DNA of 24,627 nucleotides from Candidatus Cloacimonadota bacterium. Lineage in GTDB: Bacteria > Cloacimonadota > Cloacimonadia > Cloacimonadales > TCS61. The position numbers and the translations under genes are program-made. The stretch lies in the NCBI GenBank assembly GCA_030668345.1, contig DAOUUD010000004.1:1-24627 (forward strand). The letters are read 5' to 3'. Positions 14,168 to 22,472 of the stretch are shown here, piece by piece; within the stretch, counting starts at the first letter, position 1; each line of letters starts with the position of its first letter. Under the pieces are notes generated by a model. The model saw only the letters and a list, made by a program, of their open reading frames with translations, had not been told where the DNA came from and ran no database searches.

Positions 14168-15691
14168 TTATCTAAAGGATTTTTTACCTTTCTTAGTTTC
14201 AATATCATACAAAATATCGCGCCAATGAAATTTACGGGCCCTTTGCAGATCTTTTTGGATAGTTGGATTTGAATGAAATTTCAAGTTGATCTTATCAATA
14301 TTAATATCACCTTTTTTTGTGATGATGTAGCTTTCTTCAGTAGATATTTTAATAAAAGTATTATCAGAATTATATTCAGTAGAAATTCTCTTATCGGAAT
14401 ATTTAAAAACTGGTTGAAGTAAATATCTTTGTTTCCACCATTTGCTGAAATCTTTCATGCTCATATTCTCGAAATTTTCGTGATTAACATATTGAAATAT
14501 TTTATCGAAAATATCAAAATGCTTATGATGCGGATGATGATAGATAATGACTGGATCACCGGAAATAGCTTTTTCTTTTATGATCCCAAGAAAATACTGC
14601 AGCATTTCATCTTCAGTAAAATGTGAACGGTGTAACCTCCCAAGACTTATCGGATGAATTGGAATTTGCAGGACATCTGAAAATTTATTGTTATAGTTCG
14701 GAAAAAACGGAAGATCATCGTAATTAAGAGCGAACTCGGAAGAATATTTGAAATCCAATTTCTGCAAAGCTTTATCCAGTGAAGGATTCCAATCCCCAAA
14801 AGGAGCTGCGAAGCCAATTGCATTGATTCCACAACTCTTTAATTTATTATTAGCTTTTTGTATGTTATCATAATTATCTTCAAAATTATTATAAACAAAA
14901 TGTTTATCACAATGTATTGCCAATTCCTGATCTTCCATTGATGCATAATTCTTTAATTTATTATCTGAATCCGTATCCAAAAACCATGTTGCGGAAATAT
15001 TATTCTTTCTACAAATTTTGTACATTTCATCAGCATCTTTTTGGGAACAGAAATCGGTATCAAGCCGGAAGATGAATATGTTCTTATCAACAAAAGGTTG
15101 GTGCCAGAGATGCACAAAGGGTAAGTCCCTTTTTTGATGCAGATACTCCAGAGAAAGTGCTACAATCTTTCTCAATTTCCCTTTCGAAACCTGTGATATG
15201 ATCTCAGATGGAAGTTCCTTCCTGTCTGCATAAAATTTTTTTCGTCTCGAAGCAGTATTCAATATCAATTCATTAATATCATATGGAAGGACCAGATTTA
15301 TCCCGGGTTCCATTGAAAATATCTTCAATCCTTTATCAACCTGATCTATCTCTTTTGAAGTGGAAATATCGATCGTTGAAAAAATATCTACCAGTCCAAC
15401 CTCAGAGAATGGTGTTTTCTCCTGTGAACAGAGATAATGGACTTTTTTTGTTCTGCAAGAAGAAATATTCGAAATTGAATCATCCGAGAATAGTACAGCA
15501 CCGCCTGCGTTCAGGAATTTTCGGATCTCATTATTCTCTTCAAGTGTATGGGATTCGGTAATAATAATAACCGAGAATTCTTCGGGAAGGATCTTATCTG
15601 AGAGTGAAAATAGAGTATAGCTTACTCCGATCTGCTTTAGTATAATTTCCCAACCGGGTTTGCAATTATCAATACCTATCCTCAAGTTCAC
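14168..15691 (-). CDS. Polysaccharide deacetylase (NodB-like) with N-terminal extra domain
   Basis: The protein has 507 residues. The central part (about 205-390) is a carbohydrate esterase 4/NodB-type domain that removes N- or O-acetyl groups from sugars. Its catalytic Asp and metal Asp are in R-L-D-T-D-F (Asp211, Asp213), the metal histidines in A-I-H-C-D-K-H (His260, His264), the substrate loop in A-P-F-G-D-W at 296-301 and the final His motif in Y-H-H-P-H-H at 384-389. All key residues are intact. The first 130 residues contain I-I-I-T-E-S and a Gly-rich A-G-G-A-V-L-F, like the flavodoxin-like/amidotransferase-type domains fused to some carbohydrate enzymes. There is no signal peptide, so action on a cytoplasmic lipid-linked intermediate is likely. 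The start is GTG at 15691, in a GTGA overlap with the upstream GT4 stop and preceded by GGAG. Confidence 0.88.
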   Translation of the reverse strand: MNLRIGIDNCKPGWEIILKQIGVSYTLFSLSDKILPEEFSVIIITESHTLEENNEIRKFLNAGGAVLFSDDSISNISSCRTKKVHYLCSQEKTPFSEVGLVDIFSTIDISTSKEIDQVDKGLKIFSMEPGINLVLPYDINELILNTASRRKKFYADRKELPSEIISQVSKGKLRKIVALSLEYLHQKRDLPFVHLWHQPFVDKNIFIFRLDTDFCSQKDADEMYKICRKNNISATWFLDTDSDNKLKNYASMEDQELAIHCDKHFVYNNFEDNYDNIQKANNKLKSCGINAIGFAAPFGDWNPSLDKALQKLDFKYSSEFALNYDDLPFFPNYNNKFSDVLQIPIHPISLGRLHRSHFTEDEMLQYFLGIIKEKAISGDPVIIYHHPHHKHFDIFDKIFQYVNHENFENMSMKDFSKWWKQRYLLQPVFKYSDKRISTEYNSDNTFIKISTEESYIITKKGDINIDKINLKFHSNPTIQKDLQRARKFHWRDILYDIETKKGKKSFR

Positions 15692-16680
15692 AGAATCTCC
15701 ATGATTATATTCCGTAATTGCTCTTCTCTATTTTTTAATGAGAAATTATCCATTATATGTTTTCTGTATTTTTTACCGTTATCAGAATTCAGTGCATTCC
15801 TTATCATTTTTGCAGTTTGTGGTATATCTTCAAAAGGAACATAAAAAGCTAAGTCACCGGCAACTTCTTGTAATGCTCTTCTTTGAGTTACAACAGGAAT
15901 GCATTCACAAAGCATTGACTCTGCTAAGGAAAGTCCAAAAGCTTCATGTGCGGAAATCTGAACATAAACTTTTGCTTCCTGCATCCACTTAAGAAGTTCT
16001 TCATTACTTACAAAATTTGTGAATCTCACATTATTGGATGCAATAGACTTGAGATATTTAATTGAATGATCACAATGTTTCCCAATTACAATGAATTCCG
16101 TATCAGGAAGTAGAACAGCAGAACGTACAAAAGTCTCTAATCCTTTCCTTTGTAAATTTTCAGAAGTTACATTCCCAACAGTTATTACAATATTCTTCTT
16201 TTCTCCTTGCGGGTAGAATGAGTCCGTTCGAACTCCATTATAGATAAGTTCCGTTCTTTTTGTCTGGAAATTTTCTTTGATCTCATTCAAATTCGACCTG
16301 GAAACTGCTAAAGTGAGATCAGCATTTTTTAAAATGTGCCGAACTTTTTTCACATTTTTAGGATTCAACATTCCTCCATACCCAATTTCCGGTACATTTG
16401 CTACCTCATAGCCACCCACTACAACTATACATTTCTTTTGAAACAACCTGGAAAAGGAAACAGCAATAAAAGCAGGGAATTCTGCAAACCAGCAAAAGAC
16501 AATATCTGATCTTAATACTCCCCATAAAATCGAAAAAAAGGAATACAATATATTATAAAGATTTTTCTTTTTCCCAACCAGATCAGGATTTTTTACTGTA
16601 TAATGTTTTTTCAGAATTTCCAGATCATTGCGAACAAAGGACGAATTATAAGCGGAAATAAATAGAAGTTTATTCTTCAT
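15688..16680 (-). CDS. Glycosyltransferase family 4
   Basis: This 330-residue GT-B glycosyltransferase has L-F-I-S-A-Y-N-S-S at the N-terminus and a membrane-associating hydrophobic segment near 43-60. G-G-Y-E-V is at 89-93, L-A-V-S-R-S-N at 124-130, I-Y-N-G-V at 146-150 and I-T-V-G-N-V at 166-171 before the donor domain. The EX7E motif is E-A-F-G-L-S-L-A-E (Glu246, Glu254). It belongs to the same broad group as the other GT4 enzymes here but differs clearly in sequence, so it likely adds a different residue. It starts three bases after the propeller gene stop and overlaps the deacetylase start by four bases, which suggests tight co-expression. Confidence 0.92.
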   Translation of the reverse strand: MKNKLLFISAYNSSFVRNDLEILKKHYTVKNPDLVGKKKNLYNILYSFFSILWGVLRSDIVFCWFAEFPAFIAVSFSRLFQKKCIVVVGGYEVANVPEIGYGGMLNPKNVKKVRHILKNADLTLAVSRSNLNEIKENFQTKRTELIYNGVRTDSFYPQGEKKNIVITVGNVTSENLQRKGLETFVRSAVLLPDTEFIVIGKHCDHSIKYLKSIASNNVRFTNFVSNEELLKWMQEAKVYVQISAHEAFGLSLAESMLCECIPVVTQRRALQEVAGDLAFYVPFEDIPQTAKMIRNALNSDNGKKYRKHIMDNFSLKNREEQLRNIIMEIL

Positions 16681-16683
16681 TTT

Positions 16684-19068
16684 TTAACGTATGAGGATTA
16701 TTTTCCCTTTAGAAACCTGCCCACCTAGTGCAGAGACAATATAGAAATATATTCCTGAACTACATTTTTTACCAGCCTTGTTAGTACCATCCCAGCTAAA
16801 CTGTTCATATATATCTTTTTCCAGTTTCAATATCAATTCACCACTCAGATCGTAAATATTACATATAGTATCACCTCTCGGCATTGTGATTCTGGATTCA
16901 TTTTCAATACGAAGAATATCATCATTGTCGGGATAGAAAGGATTTGGATAAGCTATCGTATCATACAGTATCGTTTCTGTATTGGATTCAGCAGAAATTC
17001 CGATTTCAACAGAGTTCAACCCATCACTTGTTCCAATATATAAAGTGCCTGTAAGAGGTTCATAAGCAAAAGCAGTGATATTATTCGAGATCAGAGGAGT
17101 ATTTTCGGTAGTTAAATTGGTGAATATATCTCTTTCTTTGTTAAATACAGTAATCCCTGCATCTTGGGTTCCAATCCAGATAAGTCCGAACGGATCTACA
17201 AATAAAGCTGTGGGATATGTTGGAATTGAGCCGTATAATCTTTCCTGTCCTTCGTAATACCAGTATTCAGGATCAGGTACGTTTTCATTCCAGAACCAAT
17301 CATTATCCTGCCATACTTGTTTCTTGATATTTGTGCCATACCAGAACCAGTCTTCACCATCGAACATAAACAATCCTTCTGCAGAAGCAATCCAGATTTC
17401 TTCATTTCCAGTAACGTTTCTTGAAGTAATATTAAATATCCTGCCACTATGAAGATTTGAAAACGGTGTCTGTTCCCAATATGAACCGTTTGTTTCTGGA
17501 ACAGAAAGATCGTTCCAGATTTCCAGACCTTTATCAAAAGTTCCAAAAAAGCTTCTTTCTTTGCCCTTCAATAAAACCATTATTTTTTTATCAGGATCAA
17601 AAGGAGTTTGAAATGATTGAATTATATTTATGATGGGATCATTTTCGGCAATACTTACACCTCCAATATATGATATCCATAATCTATTTTCTTCATCACT
17701 AACAACATTAGTAATATAATTAGACGGATTTCCTGATAAAATCTGCCATTCGTCAGTTTCATCGTTGAAGATCGTTACTCCTCCGTTTCCTGGTTCGATA
17801 TATTGCCAGCAAACGAACCATTTGTTGTTTTTGTTATCAGAATGAATTTTATAAACGTTATTTGTTTTAAGTTCTGGATATAATTCATTAGTATAATATT
17901 CCCAATTGTTTCCATCAAAACTACATACACCCTTAGTGCCTTTACCAAGCTGTTCCAGACCATAATATCCATTCGAAACCCAAAGTTTGTTATTCATATC
18001 CACTTCTATATCAGCAATTAGATTGGCCATAATTCCATTCGATTTTAAATTTTCAGACCAATCATCGTTATCAAGTAAATAAAGACCTTCCCCCCATGTA
18101 TATGCACAAAGCTGCTCATTAATTTCTTTAAATCCTTTGATCTTTGATGTTTTCAGAAATAAATCATCTTTTTGCCAGTTTATTTCATCACCTTCAGGAG
18201 GTATTTTTGTTATAGCTGGTACATCAAGGGTATCCTGAAGAATGTGTAGGTCTTTTTTCCAGATACCATAACTTAGCCATAAATTATCATGATTATCAAT
18301 ATAAACAGGATAAATCGGTAAATTTTCTTTTAGAACATTGGTCTGAGCAGGATCATTAAGATTGGTGCTGACCAATACTCCGTTATCCGTTGCTACAGCC
18401 AAGTAATTATTACTACCCGCTATTGATGTAACAACATTACTTGGTAAGATAGAATTTTCAGTATTAAGATGCATCCATAACCCTAATATGCTTATTGAAT
18501 CCTTATGTACATAATCGACTCCCATAGTGCTTCCACAGTAGATATAACCACTTTCCGAAATCATAAGTGAGGTTATGTTATTTTCACTTAGACCATTTTC
18601 TGAGTTAAAACTGCTGGTAAGCAAAGGAAAAGGGAACTGAGGATCGTCTGAAAAAACACTTAACCCATTTTTAGAAGCTACATAAATCATGGAATCATTG
18701 TGCACGATTTCATTAACAAAATCTGAGGCCAGACCGATGATTTCGTTGATAGGCATCACGAACTCACCGTTTACCATACGGTTCACTCCTCCACCGTTCG
18801 TTCCAAGTAGCAATTCTTCTTTTTCAGCATTAAAATCCAAAGTTTGAATATCATTTTCTACTAATCCATTTATTGTTGTAAATTTTCTTTCAAAGATATT
18901 TGAATTTGTATTATATATTTCTAAACCACCCCAGGATGCTATATAAATGTAAGGATCAATGTGCTCAATATCGTAGATATGTGTTGTATTTGTATAAATA
19001 TTCCAATTCTTTATTGCAAATAGGTTATTTATAATTACCAGGAATAGTATCAAGAATATCTTTTTCAT
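16684..19068 (-). CDS. Secreted beta-propeller protein with C-terminal sorting domain
   Basis: The protein has 794 residues. M-K-K-I-F-L-I-L-F-L-V-I-I-N-N-L-F-A is a clear signal peptide. Residues about 20-690 consist of repeated propeller-like blades resembling the two-component-regulator propeller, for example L-L-L-G-T-N-G-G-G-V, Y-I-Y-C-G-S-T-M-G-V, L-A-V-A-T-D-N-G-V and I-W-I-G-T-Q-D-A-G-I. The C-terminus (about 700-794) has A-Y-P-N-P-F, C-N-I-Y-D-L-S-G-E, W-D-G-T-N-K-A-G and S-S-G-I-Y-F-Y, the FlgD-like/type A sorting domain used for export and surface attachment by type IX-like secretion. It lacks any kinase or membrane domain. The gene overlaps the WecA-like gene by ATGA, has AAGGAGAA upstream and is followed by a GT4 gene three bases on, so it belongs to the glycan operon. 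A glycan-binding or scaffold role is inference. Confidence 0.88.
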   Translation of the reverse strand: MKKIFLILFLVIINNLFAIKNWNIYTNTTHIYDIEHIDPYIYIASWGGLEIYNTNSNIFERKFTTINGLVENDIQTLDFNAEKEELLLGTNGGGVNRMVNGEFVMPINEIIGLASDFVNEIVHNDSMIYVASKNGLSVFSDDPQFPFPLLTSSFNSENGLSENNITSLMISESGYIYCGSTMGVDYVHKDSISILGLWMHLNTENSILPSNVVTSIAGSNNYLAVATDNGVLVSTNLNDPAQTNVLKENLPIYPVYIDNHDNLWLSYGIWKKDLHILQDTLDVPAITKIPPEGDEINWQKDDLFLKTSKIKGFKEINEQLCAYTWGEGLYLLDNDDWSENLKSNGIMANLIADIEVDMNNKLWVSNGYYGLEQLGKGTKGVCSFDGNNWEYYTNELYPELKTNNVYKIHSDNKNNKWFVCWQYIEPGNGGVTIFNDETDEWQILSGNPSNYITNVVSDEENRLWISYIGGVSIAENDPIINIIQSFQTPFDPDKKIMVLLKGKERSFFGTFDKGLEIWNDLSVPETNGSYWEQTPFSNLHSGRIFNITSRNVTGNEEIWIASAEGLFMFDGEDWFWYGTNIKKQVWQDNDWFWNENVPDPEYWYYEGQERLYGSIPTYPTALFVDPFGLIWIGTQDAGITVFNKERDIFTNLTTENTPLISNNITAFAYEPLTGTLYIGTSDGLNSVEIGISAESNTETILYDTIAYPNPFYPDNDDILRIENESRITMPRGDTICNIYDLSGELILKLEKDIYEQFSWDGTNKAGKKCSSGIYFYIVSALGGQVSKGKIILIR

Positions 19069-20120
19069 TTACTTTTCTCCTTAAAAAAAATGAGATAAAC
19101 AATTACTATCAATATAAATGATATAAGTATCAATAACACAAAAAGTACTTTTTTGGAAGTAAAAGAAAAACCTAATGCTATCAAACCGAACAAGAATGTA
19201 ATGAAATAGCTCGTAAGAGCGATAGATTTTTGAGTGAAGCCAATTTCCAGTAATTTATGATGAATATGATCTTTGTCCGCTTCAAAAATATTTACATTTC
19301 GTTTCATTCTTCTAAATATAGCCAGAATTGTATCTACAAGTGGGATTATCAATACAATAATGGGTATAAGCAAAGTAATCGCTGTGATTCCTTTATACTG
19401 CTGTGTTCCAGCTATAGATATTGCAGCTATATTATAACCAATAAATAAACTGCCTGTATCCCCCATAAATATTCTGGCAGGAAAGAAATTGTATTTGAGA
19501 AAAGCTACCATAGCTCCAAACATTATAATTGTTGTAGAAGCAACAAAATCATTTTTGTAGGCTAAACCAACTGAGAATAAAACCAACATCGTAATTGCTG
19601 CAACACCTGAGGCTAGCCCATCTAGACCATCAATTAAATTGAATGAATTAATAACAATAATGAACCATAACATTGTCATGGGATATGATAATATTCCCAA
19701 CTCTATATCCATTCCAAAGGGATTTGTTAGCAAAGTCATTTTAAAACCAAGGAGATACATAAAAGATACTATTAATATTTGAATGAGAAGTTTGTATTTG
19801 GCAGTGAATTTTTTCTTATCATCTAAGAAACCGAGTATCAATATTAAGATACCCCCGGTAGCAAGTTTTAACATATTTAAGGCAATTTCAAGATTAGGCA
19901 CTAATAATCTTGAATAGAGATAGAAAATGATTTGAAGAATAATTATTGAAATGCCAAAAGATAATCCTCCTGCAAGAGGGATAGACTTTTTATGAATACC
20001 CCTTTTATGAGGTTTATCTACAAGATTCGATCTTTTAGAAAGTTTTATATTGAGTGGTACAAGAAAATATGTGATCATAAATGATACTACCAAAGCAATA
20101 AAATAGATTTTAGCTTTCAT
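19065..20120 (-). CDS. Undecaprenyl-phosphate sugar-1-phosphate transferase (WecA/TagO-type)
   Basis: This integral membrane enzyme of the MraY/WecA family transfers a sugar-1-phosphate (usually GlcNAc-1-P or relatives) onto undecaprenyl phosphate, starting the lipid-linked glycan. The 351 residues have about 10-11 membrane helices. Signature sites are L-D-D-K-K-K at 99-104 (the Asp-Asp pair), N-S-F-N-L-I-D-G-L-D-G-L at 158-169, F-M-G-D-T-G-S-L at 218-225 and D-K-D-H-I-H-H at 282-288. The HIHH loop fits WecA/TagO rather than MraY. I place the start at ATG 20120, with TGGA seven to ten bases upstream and the hydrophobic segment starting at once. ATG 20132 and TTG 20141 are in frame but lack ribosome sites. 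It overlaps the preceding GT4 stop by 11 bases and gives a natural first step for this locus. Confidence 0.93.
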   Translation of the reverse strand: MKAKIYFIALVVSFMITYFLVPLNIKLSKRSNLVDKPHKRGIHKKSIPLAGGLSFGISIIILQIIFYLYSRLLVPNLEIALNMLKLATGGILILILGFLDDKKKFTAKYKLLIQILIVSFMYLLGFKMTLLTNPFGMDIELGILSYPMTMLWFIIVINSFNLIDGLDGLASGVAAITMLVLFSVGLAYKNDFVASTTIIMFGAMVAFLKYNFFPARIFMGDTGSLFIGYNIAAISIAGTQQYKGITAITLLIPIIVLIIPLVDTILAIFRRMKRNVNIFEADKDHIHHKLLEIGFTQKSIALTSYFITFLFGLIALGFSFTSKKVLFVLLILISFILIVIVYLIFFKEKSK

Positions 20121-21213
20121 AAATTTCCACATATTTATCAATAAAATCTGTCATATTAAACTTCTTTCTAACTAATTTCAATGATTCTTTGCCCCAAGCT
20201 TCCAATTCTGTTCTACGATTGGGAAGACTTAATAAAACATTAGTTAATTTGTCAACATCATTAAGCGGTATCAGAACTCCATTTTTTTCGGAAATCAATT
20301 CATTGTTTCCATTAATATCAGATGCAATAATGGGTAAGCCAACTGACATTGCTTCCAGAATCGATATTGAGAGTCCCTCATACTTTGAATATGACAGTAA
20401 AGCATCAAAGCTTGTCAGCCATTCCAAAATATTTGTCTGCCAGCCTGTAAAAATAATCCTTTTCTTCATATTGGCTTTGTTGACAATTTCTTTGCTCTTG
20501 CTCAGCAATTTCCCGTCACCAACAAAAATAAATTTGATCTCGTTATCAGTTAAACATACTCTGATGGCAGCTTTTAAAGTTTTTTCTATATTCTTTACTT
20601 TCTCAAATCGTGACACACAACCAATAGTAAAAGAATTATTCCCAATTATAACTGGCGTAATATTCTTTTTATCAATTATTTCGATTCCATTGAAAATAGT
20701 TTGAAGCTTTTCAGTTTGTTTAAATCTTTTACGAAGAGCAAACTCTCGGTAGGAATTATTTACAAAAACCATTTTATCACAAAATTTAGCAGCAAATTTT
20801 TCTAGTAGAAAATAAAAATTATATACAATTTGGTTTTGATATGGATGAAATGGAAAACCATGAACAGTATGTATTATTTTTGGAACTCTGGTAAATCGAC
20901 CGGCAATTCTACCTAAAAAGCCCGTTTTGGACGAATGAGTGTGAACAATATCAAACCTGTACTTTCTGAAAATCCTGATCATACTGATAAAAGCAATAAC
21001 ATCCCAAAAAGATAAATTCCGTCGCAAAGAATTTACAGGAATATAATGAAAATTATTTTTTTTTACTTCCTCAACTAAAGGTCCACCCGGTTTAGATAAC
21101 ACATAGATTTCGTATTTATTTTTATCCAAACCTTTAAGCAAATTCAGCATCATATTCTGCGCACCAGAGAGCAAAGGCAAAAGCTGAATATGGAGAAGCT
21201 TGATCTTTCTCAA
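20110..21213 (-). CDS. Glycosyltransferase family 4
   Basis: This 367-residue GT-B enzyme has the well-conserved acceptor half of capsule/EPS GT4 enzymes: L-L-P-L-L-S-G-A-Q at 11-19, H-T-H-S-S-K-T-G-F-L-G-R at 91-102 and H-T-V-H-G-F near 115-120. The donor half has G-C-V-S-R-F-E-K-V-K at 198-207, F-V-G-D-G-K near 230-235, I-F-T-G-W at 254-258 and the EX7E motif E-G-L-S-I-S-I-L-E (Glu279, Glu287). The start is TTG 21213, inside a TTGA overlap with the upstream gene stop and preceded by GAAGG. No ATG occurs near. Acting before or beside the WecA-like product, it may add an early sugar, but order in an operon does not prove order of transfer. Confidence 0.93.
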   Translation of the reverse strand: MRKIKLLHIQLLPLLSGAQNMMLNLLKGLDKNKYEIYVLSKPGGPLVEEVKKNNFHYIPVNSLRRNLSFWDVIAFISMIRIFRKYRFDIVHTHSSKTGFLGRIAGRFTRVPKIIHTVHGFPFHPYQNQIVYNFYFLLEKFAAKFCDKMVFVNNSYREFALRKRFKQTEKLQTIFNGIEIIDKKNITPVIIGNNSFTIGCVSRFEKVKNIEKTLKAAIRVCLTDNEIKFIFVGDGKLLSKSKEIVNKANMKKRIIFTGWQTNILEWLTSFDALLSYSKYEGLSISILEAMSVGLPIIASDINGNNELISEKNGVLIPLNDVDKLTNVLLSLPNRRTELEAWGKESLKLVRKKFNMTDFIDKYVEIYES

Positions 21214-22472
21214 ATTCGACCTTCTATGAAAGAAATAAATTCTTTAGTCTGATTTTCTCGATTAAATTCCGAAGAAATTTTATATTTAATTTTCTTACTT
21301 TCTTTTATGCTTTTATAAAACACAATAAATTGTTCTTCTATGTTTTTTATATTTTCCATTGGAGTTATAAAATGATATTTATTTTCTTTTAGAATTTCAG
21401 TAGCTTCCCCATCAGGAGGTATCATAGCCAGTATCTCTTTACCGCTTCGCATGTATTCAAATAGTTTTCCGGTAAGAACACCTTTGCCTTTGTGAGTAGC
21501 TATAAATAACAGAAGACCATCACAATTAATTAGAAGTTCAACAGCTTCTTTATGATCTACTTGAGAAATGATATTTATGTTTTCTGATATTTTTGTGTTT
21601 TTTAAAATATCCACTGTATCATGATAATAATTTCCAATAAAATCTATCTGGATATCATCTGGCAAACTACCGTTACTTTTTAAATCTTCTAACGCTTGAA
21701 TGAAATATTTAGGAGTGCGGTGTCCGTAGAAATTACCAATATACCGGATAATTACTTTTTTGGTCTTTTCCCTTACAGGAACATCGCTGAAATCCTCTTC
21801 ATCCCAGCCGTTATACATCACCTTGATCTTTGAAAAAAGCTGAGAACCAAACTTTTGCAGCAAATCAGATTTCATGGTTCTGCTTACCGTAGTAATAACT
21901 GATGAATGTTCTAAAATTCTTTTTTCCCAATGTTCTGAAAACTTTCTGTGAAAGGGTGTAATAAATGGTAAATAAGGATTCATTGTCCAATGATCCCTGT
22001 AATCTATAATCAGTGGAATTCTGTATTGCCGGCTAAATTTGTAGGCAGCTAATCCGCTGGTATACGGACCTATCGTAGCCATAATGGCATCATATCTTTT
22101 TGTTTTCAGCTGTTGTTGACCTGCTTTTATTGCATAAGGTAACCAGCCTATTTTATCATCTATCGGGAAAAGGCTCCTGATGATTTTTTTGTACTTCTCT
22201 GGAGTATCAAAATATATTTTTGATTTATCAGATCTTTTTTTTATCTTCCCCAGAAATGACATCGGATCGAGTGACCCGGTTCTAATCACTTTTTCTGCCA
22301 TATCTTCCGAAGCAAGCTGATCATCGCTGGAATGGAACATAATATCCTTTACAGTGATCACGTCGGTTTTCCAGTTATTCCGATCCAAATATTTGATAAG
22401 TTTAACAGGACGCTGAACACCCGGTCCTCCCAAAGGAGGATATAAATAAGCGAACAGCAATAGATTTTTCAA
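21210..22472 (-). CDS. Glycosyltransferase family 4-like
   Basis: This 420-residue GT-B protein has an N-terminal F-A-Y-L-Y-P-P-L-G-G-P-G-V-Q-R-P, typical of a GT4 subgroup found in capsule loci. A conserved I-D-Y-R-D-H-W segment is near residue 155, T-V-S-R-T-M near 195 and N-G-W-D-E-E-D-F near 222. In the donor half the usual EX7E region is replaced by a K-G-V-L-T-G-K-L-F-E-Y-M pattern near 330-345, followed by G-E-A-T-E-I, as normal for this subgroup. The start is TTG 22472, in a TTGA overlap with the deacetylase-like gene stop and with AAGGA about nine bases upstream. It is predicted to be cytosolic and membrane-associated. Donor sugar unknown. Confidence 0.9.
   Translation of the reverse strand: MKNLLLFAYLYPPLGGPGVQRPVKLIKYLDRNNWKTDVITVKDIMFHSSDDQLASEDMAEKVIRTGSLDPMSFLGKIKKRSDKSKIYFDTPEKYKKIIRSLFPIDDKIGWLPYAIKAGQQQLKTKRYDAIMATIGPYTSGLAAYKFSRQYRIPLIIDYRDHWTMNPYLPFITPFHRKFSEHWEKRILEHSSVITTVSRTMKSDLLQKFGSQLFSKIKVMYNGWDEEDFSDVPVREKTKKVIIRYIGNFYGHRTPKYFIQALEDLKSNGSLPDDIQIDFIGNYYHDTVDILKNTKISENINIISQVDHKEAVELLINCDGLLLFIATHKGKGVLTGKLFEYMRSGKEILAMIPPDGEATEILKENKYHFITPMENIKNIEEQFIVFYKSIKESKKIKYKISSEFNRENQTKEFISFIEGRI

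Noticed and set aside
16684..19068. Hybrid two-component sensor kinase
   Set aside because: The blades resemble the sensor propeller of such kinases, but the C-terminus is a sorting domain and there is no transmembrane helix, His-kinase or response-regulator motif.
20189..20704. 171-codon plus-strand open frame opposite a GT4 gene
   Set aside because: It is antisense to conserved GT4 motifs including the EX7E region. Its serine/leucine-rich composition is typical of a complement-strand shadow.
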